From Baylisascaris procyonis (taxonomy: Eukaryota; Nematoda; Chromadorea; Rhabditida; Ascarididae), in contig JAZARR010000159.1 of assembly GCA_037389465.1 (NCBI GenBank), forward strand, positions 2,406,501-2,470,500: 64,000 bases of DNA, read 5' to 3'. The notes beneath the pieces were generated by a model. That model was not told where the DNA came from and searched no databases. It was given only the letters and a program-made list of their open reading frames with translations. The position numbers were made by a program, and so were the translations under genes. Of the stretch, positions 14,494 through 26,301 are shown piece after piece (the stretch's first letter is position 1; each line of letters begins with the position of its first letter).

Positions 14494-15794
14494 GGGTCGT
14501 GTTTTTTTCAAAATAAGTTCCTCTTTTAGCTCGTTTCTTCTCCCATTTTAAGGAATCAGCTGCTACCACTTGAAAACACTCGAAAATGTACCATTGTTTT
14601 CATCTTTATATGTCATAGTTCCGTCCATTCTATTCTTCCCAGCATGGCGTTTTCTGATTCATTGAAAGCGAAAGTGAACGAATTTCTAGTTATTTTTTGT
14701 TTACTTTGCTCACTATTTTTTCGTTATTTCGGTTGCTACGAGCTCTCGAGCCTAAAATGCTATTTAGCACTGAAACAATCGTATACTATACGGGAACGAT
14801 GGGTTCATAATTTCGTGTTGAATTTTTGTTTTGCGCGCTTCGATGGTTTTTTTCCATAAGTTTCGATTTTTGCGTCGCTGTTTGATGGCACTTTTCGTTT
14901 GAAATTGGACGCTATCAGTATTGCTATGTCGAAGTGCACATGCTGTTTCTTTTTTTTTTGAAACTTATGCTTAAATCGTCGTTTATTTGCGGTGTGCCCA
15001 ACACGCTGACGGGATTTGCGAGGATGTCTCGCCGGTATTTTAGGAAACTAAAATATCATATTCTAATTTATCAATAAGAAAGCAAATGCAGCTGACATAA
15101 CGTACGCCATCCCACTTATCTAACTGAGGGGCTTCACGACTATCAACAAAATATAAGATAGACAAAGTAATGACTTCACACCATAACTTAATATTAAACA
15201 CACCAAATTTTGTAGTTCCGGCTCCAATCGTTCCTGAAGGCATCGGACAGACAAGTAGAGATAGTTATCCATACATGTGCACAGACACAACGTCGCATAC
15301 AGAGGAGATTTGCAAAACCGCTTGGAAACAAGAAGAGTGATAAATAGAAAGCGTCATTGTTTGATGGCTTGAGGCGAAAGCGACATTGTTTTATCCCGCA
15401 GTTAGACGCCTTAATTCTTGACGCTTCGTTTAGAGGGCTGTTCCTATCCCCTAAACGTCCACGGACGACTTTCGATTGATGTTCTTTATGAGCCGCCGAC
15501 TATACCGACCGCATTGTGAAGGAACATGTACTTGATCTGGTGAACCTATTGCTGTTAGGATCGGAACCATAGAATGGATCTGGGAAGGGGGAAGGTGTTT
15601 TTGTTGATGTCGACGTTCAGATTTATGAATAAACGTATGCGCTCTAGCGATTTTACTCGTTCACACAGTAAGAACAGATGGGTATAATGATATAACAGTT
15701 TTTTGGTTATGACCGTGTAATGCGTCGAGTAGAAATGGAATAATAATTTATGCTGACGTTTCGACTCTTTGAGCCATGATCATAGCACAGCAAG

Positions 15795-15815
15795 CTCAAA
15801 CTTGGGTAATTAAAC
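15795..15815 (-). other. SL1 spliced-leader sequence (21 of 22 bases), not an SL RNA gene
   Basis: On the minus strand these 21 bases equal SL1 from its second base to its last (core TTTAATTACCCAAGTTTGAG); only the first G differs. A true SL1 RNA gene continues with a GT donor directly after the leader and an Sm site AATTTTTGG. Here the next bases are CTTGCTGTGCTATG, there is no GT, and no Sm site appears in the next 70 bases. The leader is therefore joined to other sequence, as in a trans-spliced mRNA. The simplest reading is a retro-copied trans-spliced transcript. An ATG lies 11 bases after the leader but opens only 11 codons. A T10 run on the + strand at about 14950-14959 (A10 in the minus sense) could mark a decayed tail; that link is inference. 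Confidence 0.8.
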
Positions 15816-16326
15816 AACTTTTTGGGTTTAAAACTGTCGACTTCTTCCAACATTTTAGGGGACGTGAGAGTGAACAGTCGTCCAGGCTCCACATCGTCCT
15901 TCGCCAACGATTGGCTCTTTCTAAGACCGAGTTACTCAATACAGATTTCAACCTATAGCTTTATTGCCATAAGCCTGTTTGGGAGAATTCCGAAATTTAA
16001 TGCGAATTTTAGCGTTCGCAATTTAGTGCACTTTAGAATCGCAGCATAGCCTCTAAGTAACGTTGCGATTTGCGCAACTCGACACAACACGACACCGCAT
16101 GACAAACTGGCACCCAAAGGCCTACAGTGTTTGATAGGATCTTGTGCACACTCATGTGCGATCCTTCGCGGAAGCTTGGCAGATAAGTCAAGTTAGGTGT
16201 TAGTTGGCCGATTTTGCCACGGGATGGTTTTGTTGGGTCAACTGTGATGTAGGATTGATCAAAATTCGAGGGTCTTTGAGTGGGTTTCCCGAATTTGGCG
16301 TTAATTGATATGAGCTTGCTCACTGG

Positions 16327-16375
16327 TGACTCAGTGGTGATTTGTGATTCATAGCAAAGATCGAGAATCGAATCC
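16327..16375 (+). other. tRNA-like A box / B box pair (possible tRNA-derived SINE)
   Basis: TGACTCAGTGG at 16327-16337 resembles a Pol III A box, and GAATCGAATCC at 16365-16375 resembles a B box with an imperfect T-arm (TCGAG ... CCCGA). The spacing suits a tRNA, but no acceptor stem or anticodon arm can be folded, so this is not a functional tRNA gene. A tRNA-derived SINE or chance are both possible. Confidence 0.3.
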
Positions 16376-18139
16376 CGAAACTAATTTGTCGCGAAACTGC
16401 GTGGTAATTTCACTCACTGGGACAAGCAAATGCTTCTGCCTAAGTTCAAATTACATGTAGAGTGCTAATGTTTAATTAAAATTTGAGGATACCTAGAATC
16501 GAAACAGGCCATAGGTTTAAGCCTGGTGGAGGTGAATATGATTCGCGAACAAAAGGTGTAGAGGTGATAGTTGGCGTTTGTGAGTGTTTTCATTCATAAG
16601 CAGAGCTCAGTGCGGAGCGGTTCGGTATTAAAAATTCATGGTGAACATTGTTTTTCCTAGTGAGGTTGCGCCTAGCTAACGATGACAAACAAATATTGAC
16701 TATTAATTAACTCACATCTCTTGTCCGTTGCTGTCTTTTCCTGTCTTTCCTGCTTCTATTCATGAGTAGGTTAATTGGAGTGAAAAAATGCATAAAATTA
16801 TCCTTCAGCTAACCTACCTATATCCATAATAAGCCGCATCTGCATACGAAGCATGTTTCGGATGACAACGGGTGACGCAACATACACTTTCGCTTGGTCA
16901 CTATATGGCAGTCTCTATGCCTTATTATTTCAGTTCCACCTCGGTTGCGTCTTCGTTCACAGAAACTTTCGACGAACATTAAGGTACATGTTCTTCACCT
17001 AGCCAGCGCCTAACACTTTTTTATGAGTAGCAAAGCAGCAAGAGTTTGAGTGAATGCTTCTAATTTTGAGCAAATCTTACTTCGCCTGAAAAAATTTTTT
17101 TAAACGATGTAACAAACTGTGCATTGTAAATAAGTGTCCAGACTTCGCAATTTTTCAGTTTCGCCTTCTTGTATTAACTGAAGTTCCACTGTGCACGGTA
17201 GACTGAGCATCATCGCTACAGACTTTAGACCAGTTTCCACCGCCCAATGAGGACATGTCTAGTTTTAAAGTAACCCCGGATTTGACTCGGTTACCATCAA
17301 ATGATATTTCTGCTTCAACTTAGCATAAGTAGATCACATAATAACTGACTAATTTGTAGATTTTAGTCAATGAAAAGTGTTTAAGTAGTAGCTTTTATTT
17401 AGAGGAATTTGTCGTAAATCCTGCACAGTTCTGAATCCAGCTGATGTAGCTGATATTCACGTCTTATAACGTTTTCCAATCCGTAGCATTTGTCTAGTTT
17501 CGTACGAGTCTGCCTGTTACACTCTCACTCCTCCCCCTCTCCCCAGCCAAACCTCAAAAGACTACTTTAATCTCGGCCGAGATAGGTTTGAGGGACTAGG
17601 GGACTTTAATGGTTTAACCTGATTGTAAGAGACAAGAAGTATATTTCAGAAGGAGTTCTGAAAACGCAACCATCTTGGGTACAGGGAATAATCACTGCTA
17701 CATACAATAAAGCATTTAAAAGCTCTCATTTCAAATCTGCAACTCACCATTATTGAAGAATCATCATCTTTTAAATTAAGTTAAGTGAAAAGGGTCAATA
17801 TGGTCATTATTGACCGTCGATAACGACCGATGCATGGTGATATCCTCTACCGCTGGGATATTTTCACCATCACTGATTCACCACCCAGAGGCTCGTTCAA
17901 TCAGAGGGCGGAACATGGAGCGGGAGCGTCAATGCGATCGGTGCAGTTTTCCGGAATGAGATTAACGATAGCTTTCTTTCATTCAAAAGTCACCTATCGC
18001 AGGGGTGATCAATAAATAGTATATCAACTGCTTTCCAGCAGAGCAGAGAAGTGATGACCGTAAGACAGAGCAAACTTCCTACAAATGCCTTGAGGCAATA
18101 GTCGGTGCCTATAAAAGGACAGCACGTTTGATTACAGGA

Positions 18140-18335
18140 CATCAGTGTGCTTCTAGCTTTCCATGTGAGGTGTCGAGAGTCGGCTCGGACCTTAGCGGTG
18201 CGCAGTCGGACAGCGAAGTGTCTCGGACGTATGGAGTTCCTAGTGCTCGTTGGCGATATTCGTGCCAAGGTTCTGTCGGAGTGACATCCCATCTGTCGTC
18301 GTGTTATCCCCTCCGCCTCACTGTCGTTGATTTCA
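18140..18335 (+). repeat. Diverged inverted repeat, left arm
   Basis: This arm matches the reverse complement of 18673-18795. Shared blocks include CATCTGTCGTCGTGTTATCC, GTGAGGTGTC, a ATGCGCAGTCG-like block and GCCTCACTG. The left arm has about 60 extra bases between the shared blocks. The arms are too diverged for a simple recent hairpin; two old copies of one repeat family in opposite orientation are more likely. Confidence 0.8.
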
Positions 18336-18672
18336 GCCACACAATAAATAGCGGGTATGCAGGTCGCAGTGAGCACGCAGCTCACTAATGGTATTCAAAC
18401 ACAACAGCCAGGGAGTACGCAACTCGCAGTGAGCTCAAAGCCGATTAATCAACGTTCTGAGCCCGTAGCGCAGAACGCACAATATCTAATCACTGCCTCG
18501 AAGCGGCTGGGTCCCGTGTAAAGGTTTAGGGTCCTGTTTTGGCCCTCTGCCATTAATTTGTCCCTAATGGATTAGCAAATTCCCTCTCTTTCGAGGGTCG
18601 ACCAGATGCTGTGTAATGTGGCAGCAAGACAGGAGGTAAAGGTTTTTATGAAGCCTTAAAAAAATCAACAGC

Positions 18673-18795
18673 AGTGAGGCAGAGCGGATAACACGACGAC
18701 AGATGGGGCGCCACTCCGATCGACTGCGCATCGCTACGATCCGAACCGATCCTCGCAAAGATGACACCTCACGTGAAAAGCTAAAAGTACACTGA
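18673..18795 (-). repeat. Diverged inverted repeat, right arm
   Basis: Reverse-complement partner of 18140-18335, about 340 bases away. It carries the same ordered blocks (TCAGTGTAC, GTGAGGTGTC, GCGCAGTCG, CATCTGTCGTCGTGTTATCC) read on the minus strand. The family was not recognised. Confidence 0.8.
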
Positions 18796-19813
18796 CTTTG
18801 AAAGCTTGGAGGGGATTTCTTAACGGTTAGCTTTTGTGATGAAGTTTGCTTGGGATAGATATGACCGACGTTTGAAGCAAAATAGGCGGAAATGTGGCCT
18901 CCAAGTTTGAGCTGATTTTACAGTTGAAGTGCCTCCAACTATTTCTGCTCTTGGAAAGCAGATTGTGACTTTCAAAATTTTGATACAACAATCATTTGAA
19001 CTATAGAGGGACATCGTAAGTGCTATAACTATATGCCTCCTCCGTACCCACAGGTTCTCCCTGATGGTTTAGCTCCTCCTGTCGCTACTGTGATCGTTTA
19101 TGAATGAATTCTTTGGAGGAATTGCTGTGCTCGCTTGTAATTTCAAATTTACGCTCCAAATGCCGTTTGAAACGCGTCGTCTCATGACATAACTTCTCAT
19201 GAATTTATAGGATGAGAATTAATTTCTGGGATAACTTTCAAATCTGCTAAAATTTCTGAACTCTGTTAGAGCGATTACCTATCGCAGGAGGACCTTAAAT
19301 TTGGGCAGTAGGACACTAATAATTGTGGGTCAAGTAATGTGTGCAAAATGTGCTAAGCATGATGATTATGACTTTGAAAGGTTTTTGGTTATAATTAATA
19401 TTCTTTTTTTGAAAGACATATGAGCAGTAATAGGTGACAGTGAGGCGACTTCAGATTCAATAGGACAGGATGGCAGCATCAAATTTGAGAAGCGTTGTTT
19501 GATCTCTTCTTTGAGATGCATCAGTAAGGGAGAAGACGCTCATTTCGATGTATTGACGTGCGAGTTTTCCTCTTTTTTTCATTGCACATGAACTCATTGA
19601 GTTTGAAAGCATTTTATCAAATTTTTGATAACGATGGAACTGATTAAGATGTCCCCTTTTACTCATCAACGTCCTTACTTTAAAGAATCGTAGAAATGAA
19701 TTGTAAAATGTTTTTTTTTTTTTTTTAGCGAATTAGTTAGCTATAGAGTTGCCGTTTCATATATAAGACAGGATTTCTCTTATGGTTGCATAGCATAATA
19801 ACCTTAATTTATG

Positions 19814-19835
19814 TTTTTTTTTTGGGGGGGGGGGG
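19814..19835 (+). repeat. T-run followed by G-run
   Basis: Ten T then twelve G in a row. The G tract can form G-quadruplex structure and is a likely sequencing-error site. Confidence 0.9.
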
Positions 19836-20558
19836 CGAGGGGATATCCGAAATCTTGAACAAATTCTCTTTCTACCTAAATAGTCTCTTTGAATGATATA
19901 TTTTCAATTCATTTCTGAGCATATCCATTAATCGATATTGAATGGGTTCAGAGGAAATACATCCGTCATTACTTCAACGATGCACTATTTTGATGGGGCT
20001 ACTGTCACAAAATTTGTGCTATAATTATACGAGTATAATTCTGAATTCGAGTACATTTGTTCGGTTGTTTAATGAAATTTTATTTTAGAATAATCTTTCT
20101 CGGTAGCATTTGTAGTCACTTCGTTTATGCGAGTTAGGTGGTCAACTCTCTGAGTTGTATGCTTCTTCGAGCTCCTTTTTTGCTAGACAATTATGTATAT
20201 TGCCCGTTATGGTTTGCAATAGAGGATCGAGTGAACGTCATTCAATGTTAAAAGATACATTTTTTCCCAGCAAAAAAAAAGTGGAGCTATATGCCAAATG
20301 GGTTGGCATGATATACGTCTTCGTAATTCTGCTCACTGCGCCAATTTCATGGTACAAATCCTTAACGAAAGGTTTGTGTTTAGATGAACCGACCGGTGTA
20401 AAATTAAAAGAATGCAAATTTTTTTAGTATACTCAAGTTTTTGTAACGCTTTTCGAAAGTAATAGATCAACGTGGGAGGTGTTGTGGGAGGACAGTGCAG
20501 AGTACATGTTATACTGATGAAATTTCGTGTCTCCTAGCTTCTGTGATTCCAAAGTTGG

Positions 20559-20592
20559 ATAGATATGACGTCGCCATAATGCGCTTTGCAAA
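20559..20592 (-). repeat. Dispersed repeat family A, short inverted copy
   Basis: The reverse complement of this segment shares GGCGACGTCATATCTAT and the flanking TTATG and TTTGCAAA blocks with 47761-47792. In a 24-base core, 23 bases agree. Only the first 35-40 bases of the family unit are recognisable here. Confidence 0.75.
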
Positions 20593-22614
20593 TACAATTT
20601 TGCAAGAGCGCAAAAGGAGAAAGCACAGCTTTGTCCAGTTTAGGTTGAGCTCAATTCTTCCTTGTTAACGATGCTCGCAGCTTTCTTTTCATTGATATTT
20701 GGAATCGCGTTCGCCTAGCAGAATCGTTGCGATTTGATGCAGCTCAAGTACAGCAATCGTCCAGCTGCGTTCACTGTTGGTACATCATTTCGCATAGTCA
20801 GCTACATCCAACCAGTTTCTCGCGTCAGGAAGTGGTCATTTCTAGGCGCATCCCTTCTAAACACCACGCCCCTTTTATAATTTGTTTCACCATGTGTTTT
20901 ATATACTTCACAGAGCATGAACTCTGCGCCAGCCATCTTTATGAGTATTGGCAAGAGTATGAGGTGATTTAGATGGACGCACCTCTGCAAATATTACACC
21001 CCTAGTCTTCCCTTCGAACTTCTCGCCCTTTAGTTTCGAAAAACACGCCAAGATGAGGAAGCTTTACTATGTAATTTAAGTTCGTTTTTAAGCACCATGC
21101 TTATAATTACATAAAAAAGCACTGCCGAAAGTACAAGAGCAATGACGACAGAGGTACTCTCATCAAACGTACGCCTTCCTCGACCTCAGTAAAATCACGC
21201 GCAACCTATTGTTGGAGTTCACATCCAGCTTAGTGCGAGGAAAGCATTCACATCTTTGAAAGTATTGTACGGGTTAGTAGTATGGTGCCGTTGCTGCTGA
21301 GTTCGATTGGCCAGAGGATGTGCCAGTTCCAATAAAATTGTCAAACGCCATTGTCAATGATACACGACGAATAAGGCTAATAAGTCCATTTTTCTGCTGC
21401 AGCTAGACTTTATGCGAAATCCGAAATCCCACCTGCAGTTTAATTGCATCAATAAAGTGATCCGGAGAAGCAAACGAAGAAGCCTAATTGCCTTTAAATT
21501 AGCGTGTTCACGAACTTCATGACCATCGTTCCCACAGCAAGAGAAGCGCTTTTAATGTCGCGTCTACGCTCCAATCATTCTTTCTGCGGGCCATTTCTTT
21601 GCTCGAAGCCTATATCTTCTTTCCGACGAAACTTTTGTGCTACATTTTTTGCAGCATCAACATAAGACAAGTACCTCCCAAGTTCGTATAGTGAGTGATG
21701 CGACGTTTCTGCGCACAAACCGACGCCACCCAAAGTTTCATCAATGACGATTAGTGGGCTAGAGGAATTACTGAATATTATTTGTAATGTTCATGTGAAG
21801 AAATGCGAACACAGAGGAGGACATAAAGGATATTGCAATTTGAAAAGATTGGTACTAGCAGTCTCGACTGATAATGCTAGTTTTATATGGTACTACTTGA
21901 CCAGTTCACTTTAATGTTGCTTAATTATTTCTAAACGATTTTTCAGCACCGTTACTTTATTATGTTTATGAAGATAGCGTATACTCCACACTGTTTATGC
22001 GCAGTTCCCTTACAAAATTGGTGGTTCTATTCATATAGATTTTACAGCGCTCTCTATCGCATCATGAGTAGCACTCCAATATTTCAGCTTTTCTTAGATG
22101 TTTGCTTCCATGGAAATATGATACTTGCTGCTTCGCTGTCTTTTGTAAACACAAAAAATTCCCTGCAGTTATGCCAACGGTAAAAATTTTCTGATGAAGC
22201 GAGAATATCCTAACGAAATTACAACTTTGAATGCATTTCTACATTACAAACACCGCTTTTCAATAAGTTCTATCGCTTTTCTGCTAACCTAGGTTGTATT
22301 AGAATTTCGGAAAAAGCCTATCGTATTTTACGTCTTTGTTTTAATGGGTTATAGCATACATGCCCTTCGTAATGGTTGTTTCCTATGACAGAACGGTCTC
22401 GAGAAATTCCTATATTTGAGAGAAAGAAAGTAAACACAGCCTTTCATCATGAAACACAACCCTATAGGACCATGTTCGAACGAACAAACCTAAGACTCTG
22501 GACTTTCATCCATGGTTATTACCCTCAATACTATGTGTTCTATGTTTCTGCCGTTAATGTTGGAATAGCTACATGGAGTGTGATAGAACTAGTCAAAAAA
22601 GTTCTTCAATGCGC

Positions 22615-22840
22615 TTATGACAAATAACTTTTAACCAAAATTTTGGTCGACTTTTAGCGACCGAAATTTCTGTTAAAAGTTACTGGTTGCAAGTATCTTT
22701 GGTCAGCAGCTGAGTAATTTTTGAAAGACGTTAATCGAAAGTCGGTTTCTACCAGATGAGCGTTTTTGATGTACAGCTCATATTTTAAGTCGGTTTCAAC
22801 TACAAGTCGACGCCTTTCTTCAGTTCCTGATTTAACGCTG
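22615..22840 (+). repeat. Dispersed repeat family B with hairpin
   Basis: The segment begins TTATGACAAATAACTTTTAA and is similar to 32238-32420. Inside it, 22626-22649 and 22658-22681 form a 24-bp hairpin (21 of 24 paired) around an 8-base loop. The remainder to about 22840 keeps scattered GTCGGTTT-like blocks seen in the other copy. A non-autonomous (MITE-like) element is possible; no flanking duplication was established. Confidence 0.65.
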
Positions 22841-22905
22841 TTGTTATAATATTGTACATGACTAATCGCGGAGCTGCATTGATTCAGCAGTTTCAGTTAA
22901 TGGTC

Positions 22906-22944
22906 GTTGTTTGTTTGTTTGTTTGTTTGTTTTTGTTTTTTTTT
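22906..22944 (+). repeat. (GTTT)n / T-rich simple repeat
   Basis: About five GTTT units followed by T runs with single G interruptions. Confidence 0.9.
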
Positions 22945-25900
22945 GGAATAAGAGGACCAAATCCCGAAAAAACAAAAAATTCTGCCAGCTGTCAGAGTTT
23001 TTCTGTCTGCTGATGTTGCGATTGATGAAGAACGAATTTGAATTTCCGGCTAAAACCCTCTGAAGTTTTGAGAAGTGGAAATTTTTAAATAGCCGAATGC
23101 ATTGCATGTTTTCTAAACATCACTTACACTTTTGAAGTCATTGTCGACTGTGCCTTTGAATTGAATAGATATTTCTCATGCATTCTTTATAAATATACAG
23201 CACCTAAAAATAAACTTGAGCATTCGGGAAAGGGGGAAGGGAGGGGAAATCGGGCCAAGAGACTTTTCGTGAATGATTGAACGAAATCGCTCAACTTTTT
23301 CGAAACTCGAATAAACAACTTGAAGGTAGCAGTTTTTTGAGAGCATATTTTCGAAAAATTGAAAAAAAAATTAGCGAGATGAGTCATAGTTTCACTTCTT
23401 TCTCCAGTGTTCAGAAACCACTCGTTCAATTTTAATTTCTCTGCTCAAGAGATGGGCTGTGCTATGCATCGGCGATTTCATTCCGCTGCTCAATATATTC
23501 GAATGAGGTTGGTTTGTGAATTGGAAAAGCCATCCATAAACTTACGCCTCAGTGAAAATCAGCAGACAGCAGTTCATAGACACTGATAGTTGCTTGAAAT
23601 ACTAGTATCCTAGTGCAGTGCTCGGTTTATTTATATGTTGAGTCTTCAGAGCCTTTTCGGTGATCACAAAATTCTGAAGAATCGCATACTTGACATTGTC
23701 TACAAAAACAGCAAGATTTTGAACAAAATCAATAATTTCTGCGTTTTCGGCTGTAAAAATTTTTAGGATTTCACTAATTCAAGATAAAGGGACTAGTATG
23801 TACGCTTTTCGAAATGCTGACGAGCTGCCAGTAAGCAGCGCTGCTTGAAAATATGTGTTACGGAAGAAATTCTATTTCCCACATGTATACTATTCATTCA
23901 TTCATTAATTCAAGTGTTCAGAATAAACGTTGTGCTCGCATAGCAGCCCACAAGACAAATGCGACTATCAGGCAAAATTCAAGTTAACCTGTTAGATAAG
24001 CTATTACGTTTAAGTCCTGAAGTAACGATGCCGGATATGGAATACCTTCAATAGCCTATAATAAAATGCTGCGCAGCATAAAGTTGATAGCGATGTACAG
24101 CTTCTATTTAAAAACTTCATTGCTTTCTCAGCTTGCTCATTTTCCTTAGTGTATTTTTATCAGTCATGGCAATGACGCTAATCAATGGTGATGCACGTCA
24201 ATCAAAGAAGACAGGAGTAAAAAAAAGGAGTTTATAGTGAATCTTACATCCTTTTCATGCCTCATCATTCATAAAGGTTAAGCAAGGTAAAAAGAAATTA
24301 CACTTTTTCCAGTTTTCAGTACTTTGGGTAGCTCGGTTTTAGCCTAAATTCTGTGCATTCGTCTTATTCCGGTTGAACGTTCCGGCTTTCGATTTCCCGG
24401 AATTTTTGGCTTGCGGCACTTATTAGGAGTCTTGATTTATGATTCAGTTCTGGTCTGGTTAAATGCTTGTTCAGGTTTGCCTTCAATATTCTCCTACTAC
24501 TTGCTTGCAAAGGTAAATCACAAATGGAAAATTATCATATCTTCTCGAATAGGTGGTATTATAAGAACCTTTCATTCAAAAAGTTTGCTAGGTTGTTTTC
24601 TTCTTCTGGATCATTGCGAAACAGGGCCTTCTTATCGCCCAAAATATGGGTCATTCGTGAATGGTTTACTTTCACATGACGAGCATTATAAGTTCATGCA
24701 TCTTCACTCGCCATCACTATCCCTCTCAGTTAAGGCGCGTGCGTTTCTTTGTTTATTTAAATGCATTTTTAATGATCATTTGTTGAGTGTGGGAGGTGAT
24801 GATTGAGAATCGTCACGTTGTAGAGCAATCCTAACAATAGACTCCTCCCGAGTAGGTTCTTCCTAACTTGTTTGCACCAATTTGTTCCTTATGATTTCTA
24901 TAAACAAATATTACTTTTCGGTGTGAACAATGAAAAAACTATTCACCCCTTTCTATTGGTTCTCATACGGTTCAGACCAGGTAACATATTTTATTAACAC
25001 TCGTAATATTATGAAAGTTTTCGTAAGTATTGTGCTGGGGAGTGGAGAAAATTAATGAAAAGTAAATTCTTCTTCGCTGCAATGAGTGAAGAACTTTTCG
25101 AAAAAGAGTTATAAATTCAAACTACCTTCATTCCCTTAAAAAATTATTGTTATTCTTTCCGATGGGCTAACTTCAAAAATACCCTCACTGTATCGGATAA
25201 TTACCCTCGATGATTTCTACATTGGAGGGGAACGCGTGATCGGTAGACACACCTCGATCGGACTATCGTATTCGCAACCGTACCAAAAATGTTTTCTTTA
25301 CGATCATTTTGTGGATCATCTTTGCGAAAGTTTATTTTTTTGGCGAATATCTAATAGCTTATCTTTCCTATATAGAATATATGGGAAAACATTCTCAGAG
25401 AATAGTAACTGATCTTTCAATGATCTATTGCCTTGTTAATTTCTGAATTGATAAATAACCGGTGCAAACAATATTCCTTGCTCTCATACTCTACAAGAAT
25501 ATTCTGGAACAACGCTAATGCAAACAATTTAGATATCAGAGCAATAGGTAATAATTCACTAATCACTTTAAAAACTGAAAATGTCTTATAAAATATGACG
25601 TGTTATAAGACAATGACAAATTAATGTTTTCATAGCGAATGGTCTTCAATAATTTTGCCTCATGCAAATCCATAAATAGTAAGCAGCCGTCTATGCAAAG
25701 TTTTCTTTTGTCAGATATCTGATTCGCTGTTCAAAAATATTCACTAATTAATTAATTCCAGTATTGAAGTTCACATTTACAAATGCATTCGAAAACAGAT
25801 CACGTCGTGGATTTTCATATGTATCTCTGCCTGTTTATCTTGATCTCGAATAATGATCTGAGAAGGCTATTTGGTGGAATTGGGTGCACTAAACCGGATG

Positions 25901-26301
25901 ACATAGCAATCTCATCCACCAATTTCTGGATCAATTCGCAAAAGAGTAATAGAAGGAAACAGATCCTCGACTTCAGAAACAGTTTTTGATTACCATTGCT
26001 CACCAAGCGCGATCTTTTAGTTCTAAGATGAATGGGGGAATGATACATAGGTGAACGTCTTTACATTTTTTATAGATGTGCAATCTATCAATCCGCCAGG
26101 AATGTGCTGAAAAAGGACATTCAGCTTGGCATAAGCTATATGTCTGTATCCATCTTTCCTTCTATTTATGCTATTCGCTGCTTTAAATGATTAACGTTAT
26201 GATAGAAATGCTTTGAATATCGTTTTATTAGTCAATATTCCTTTTTACAGAGCTCAAATAAAGTGCAGTGGAGGACAGCCACTGAAGTGCGGTCAACGCA
26301 G

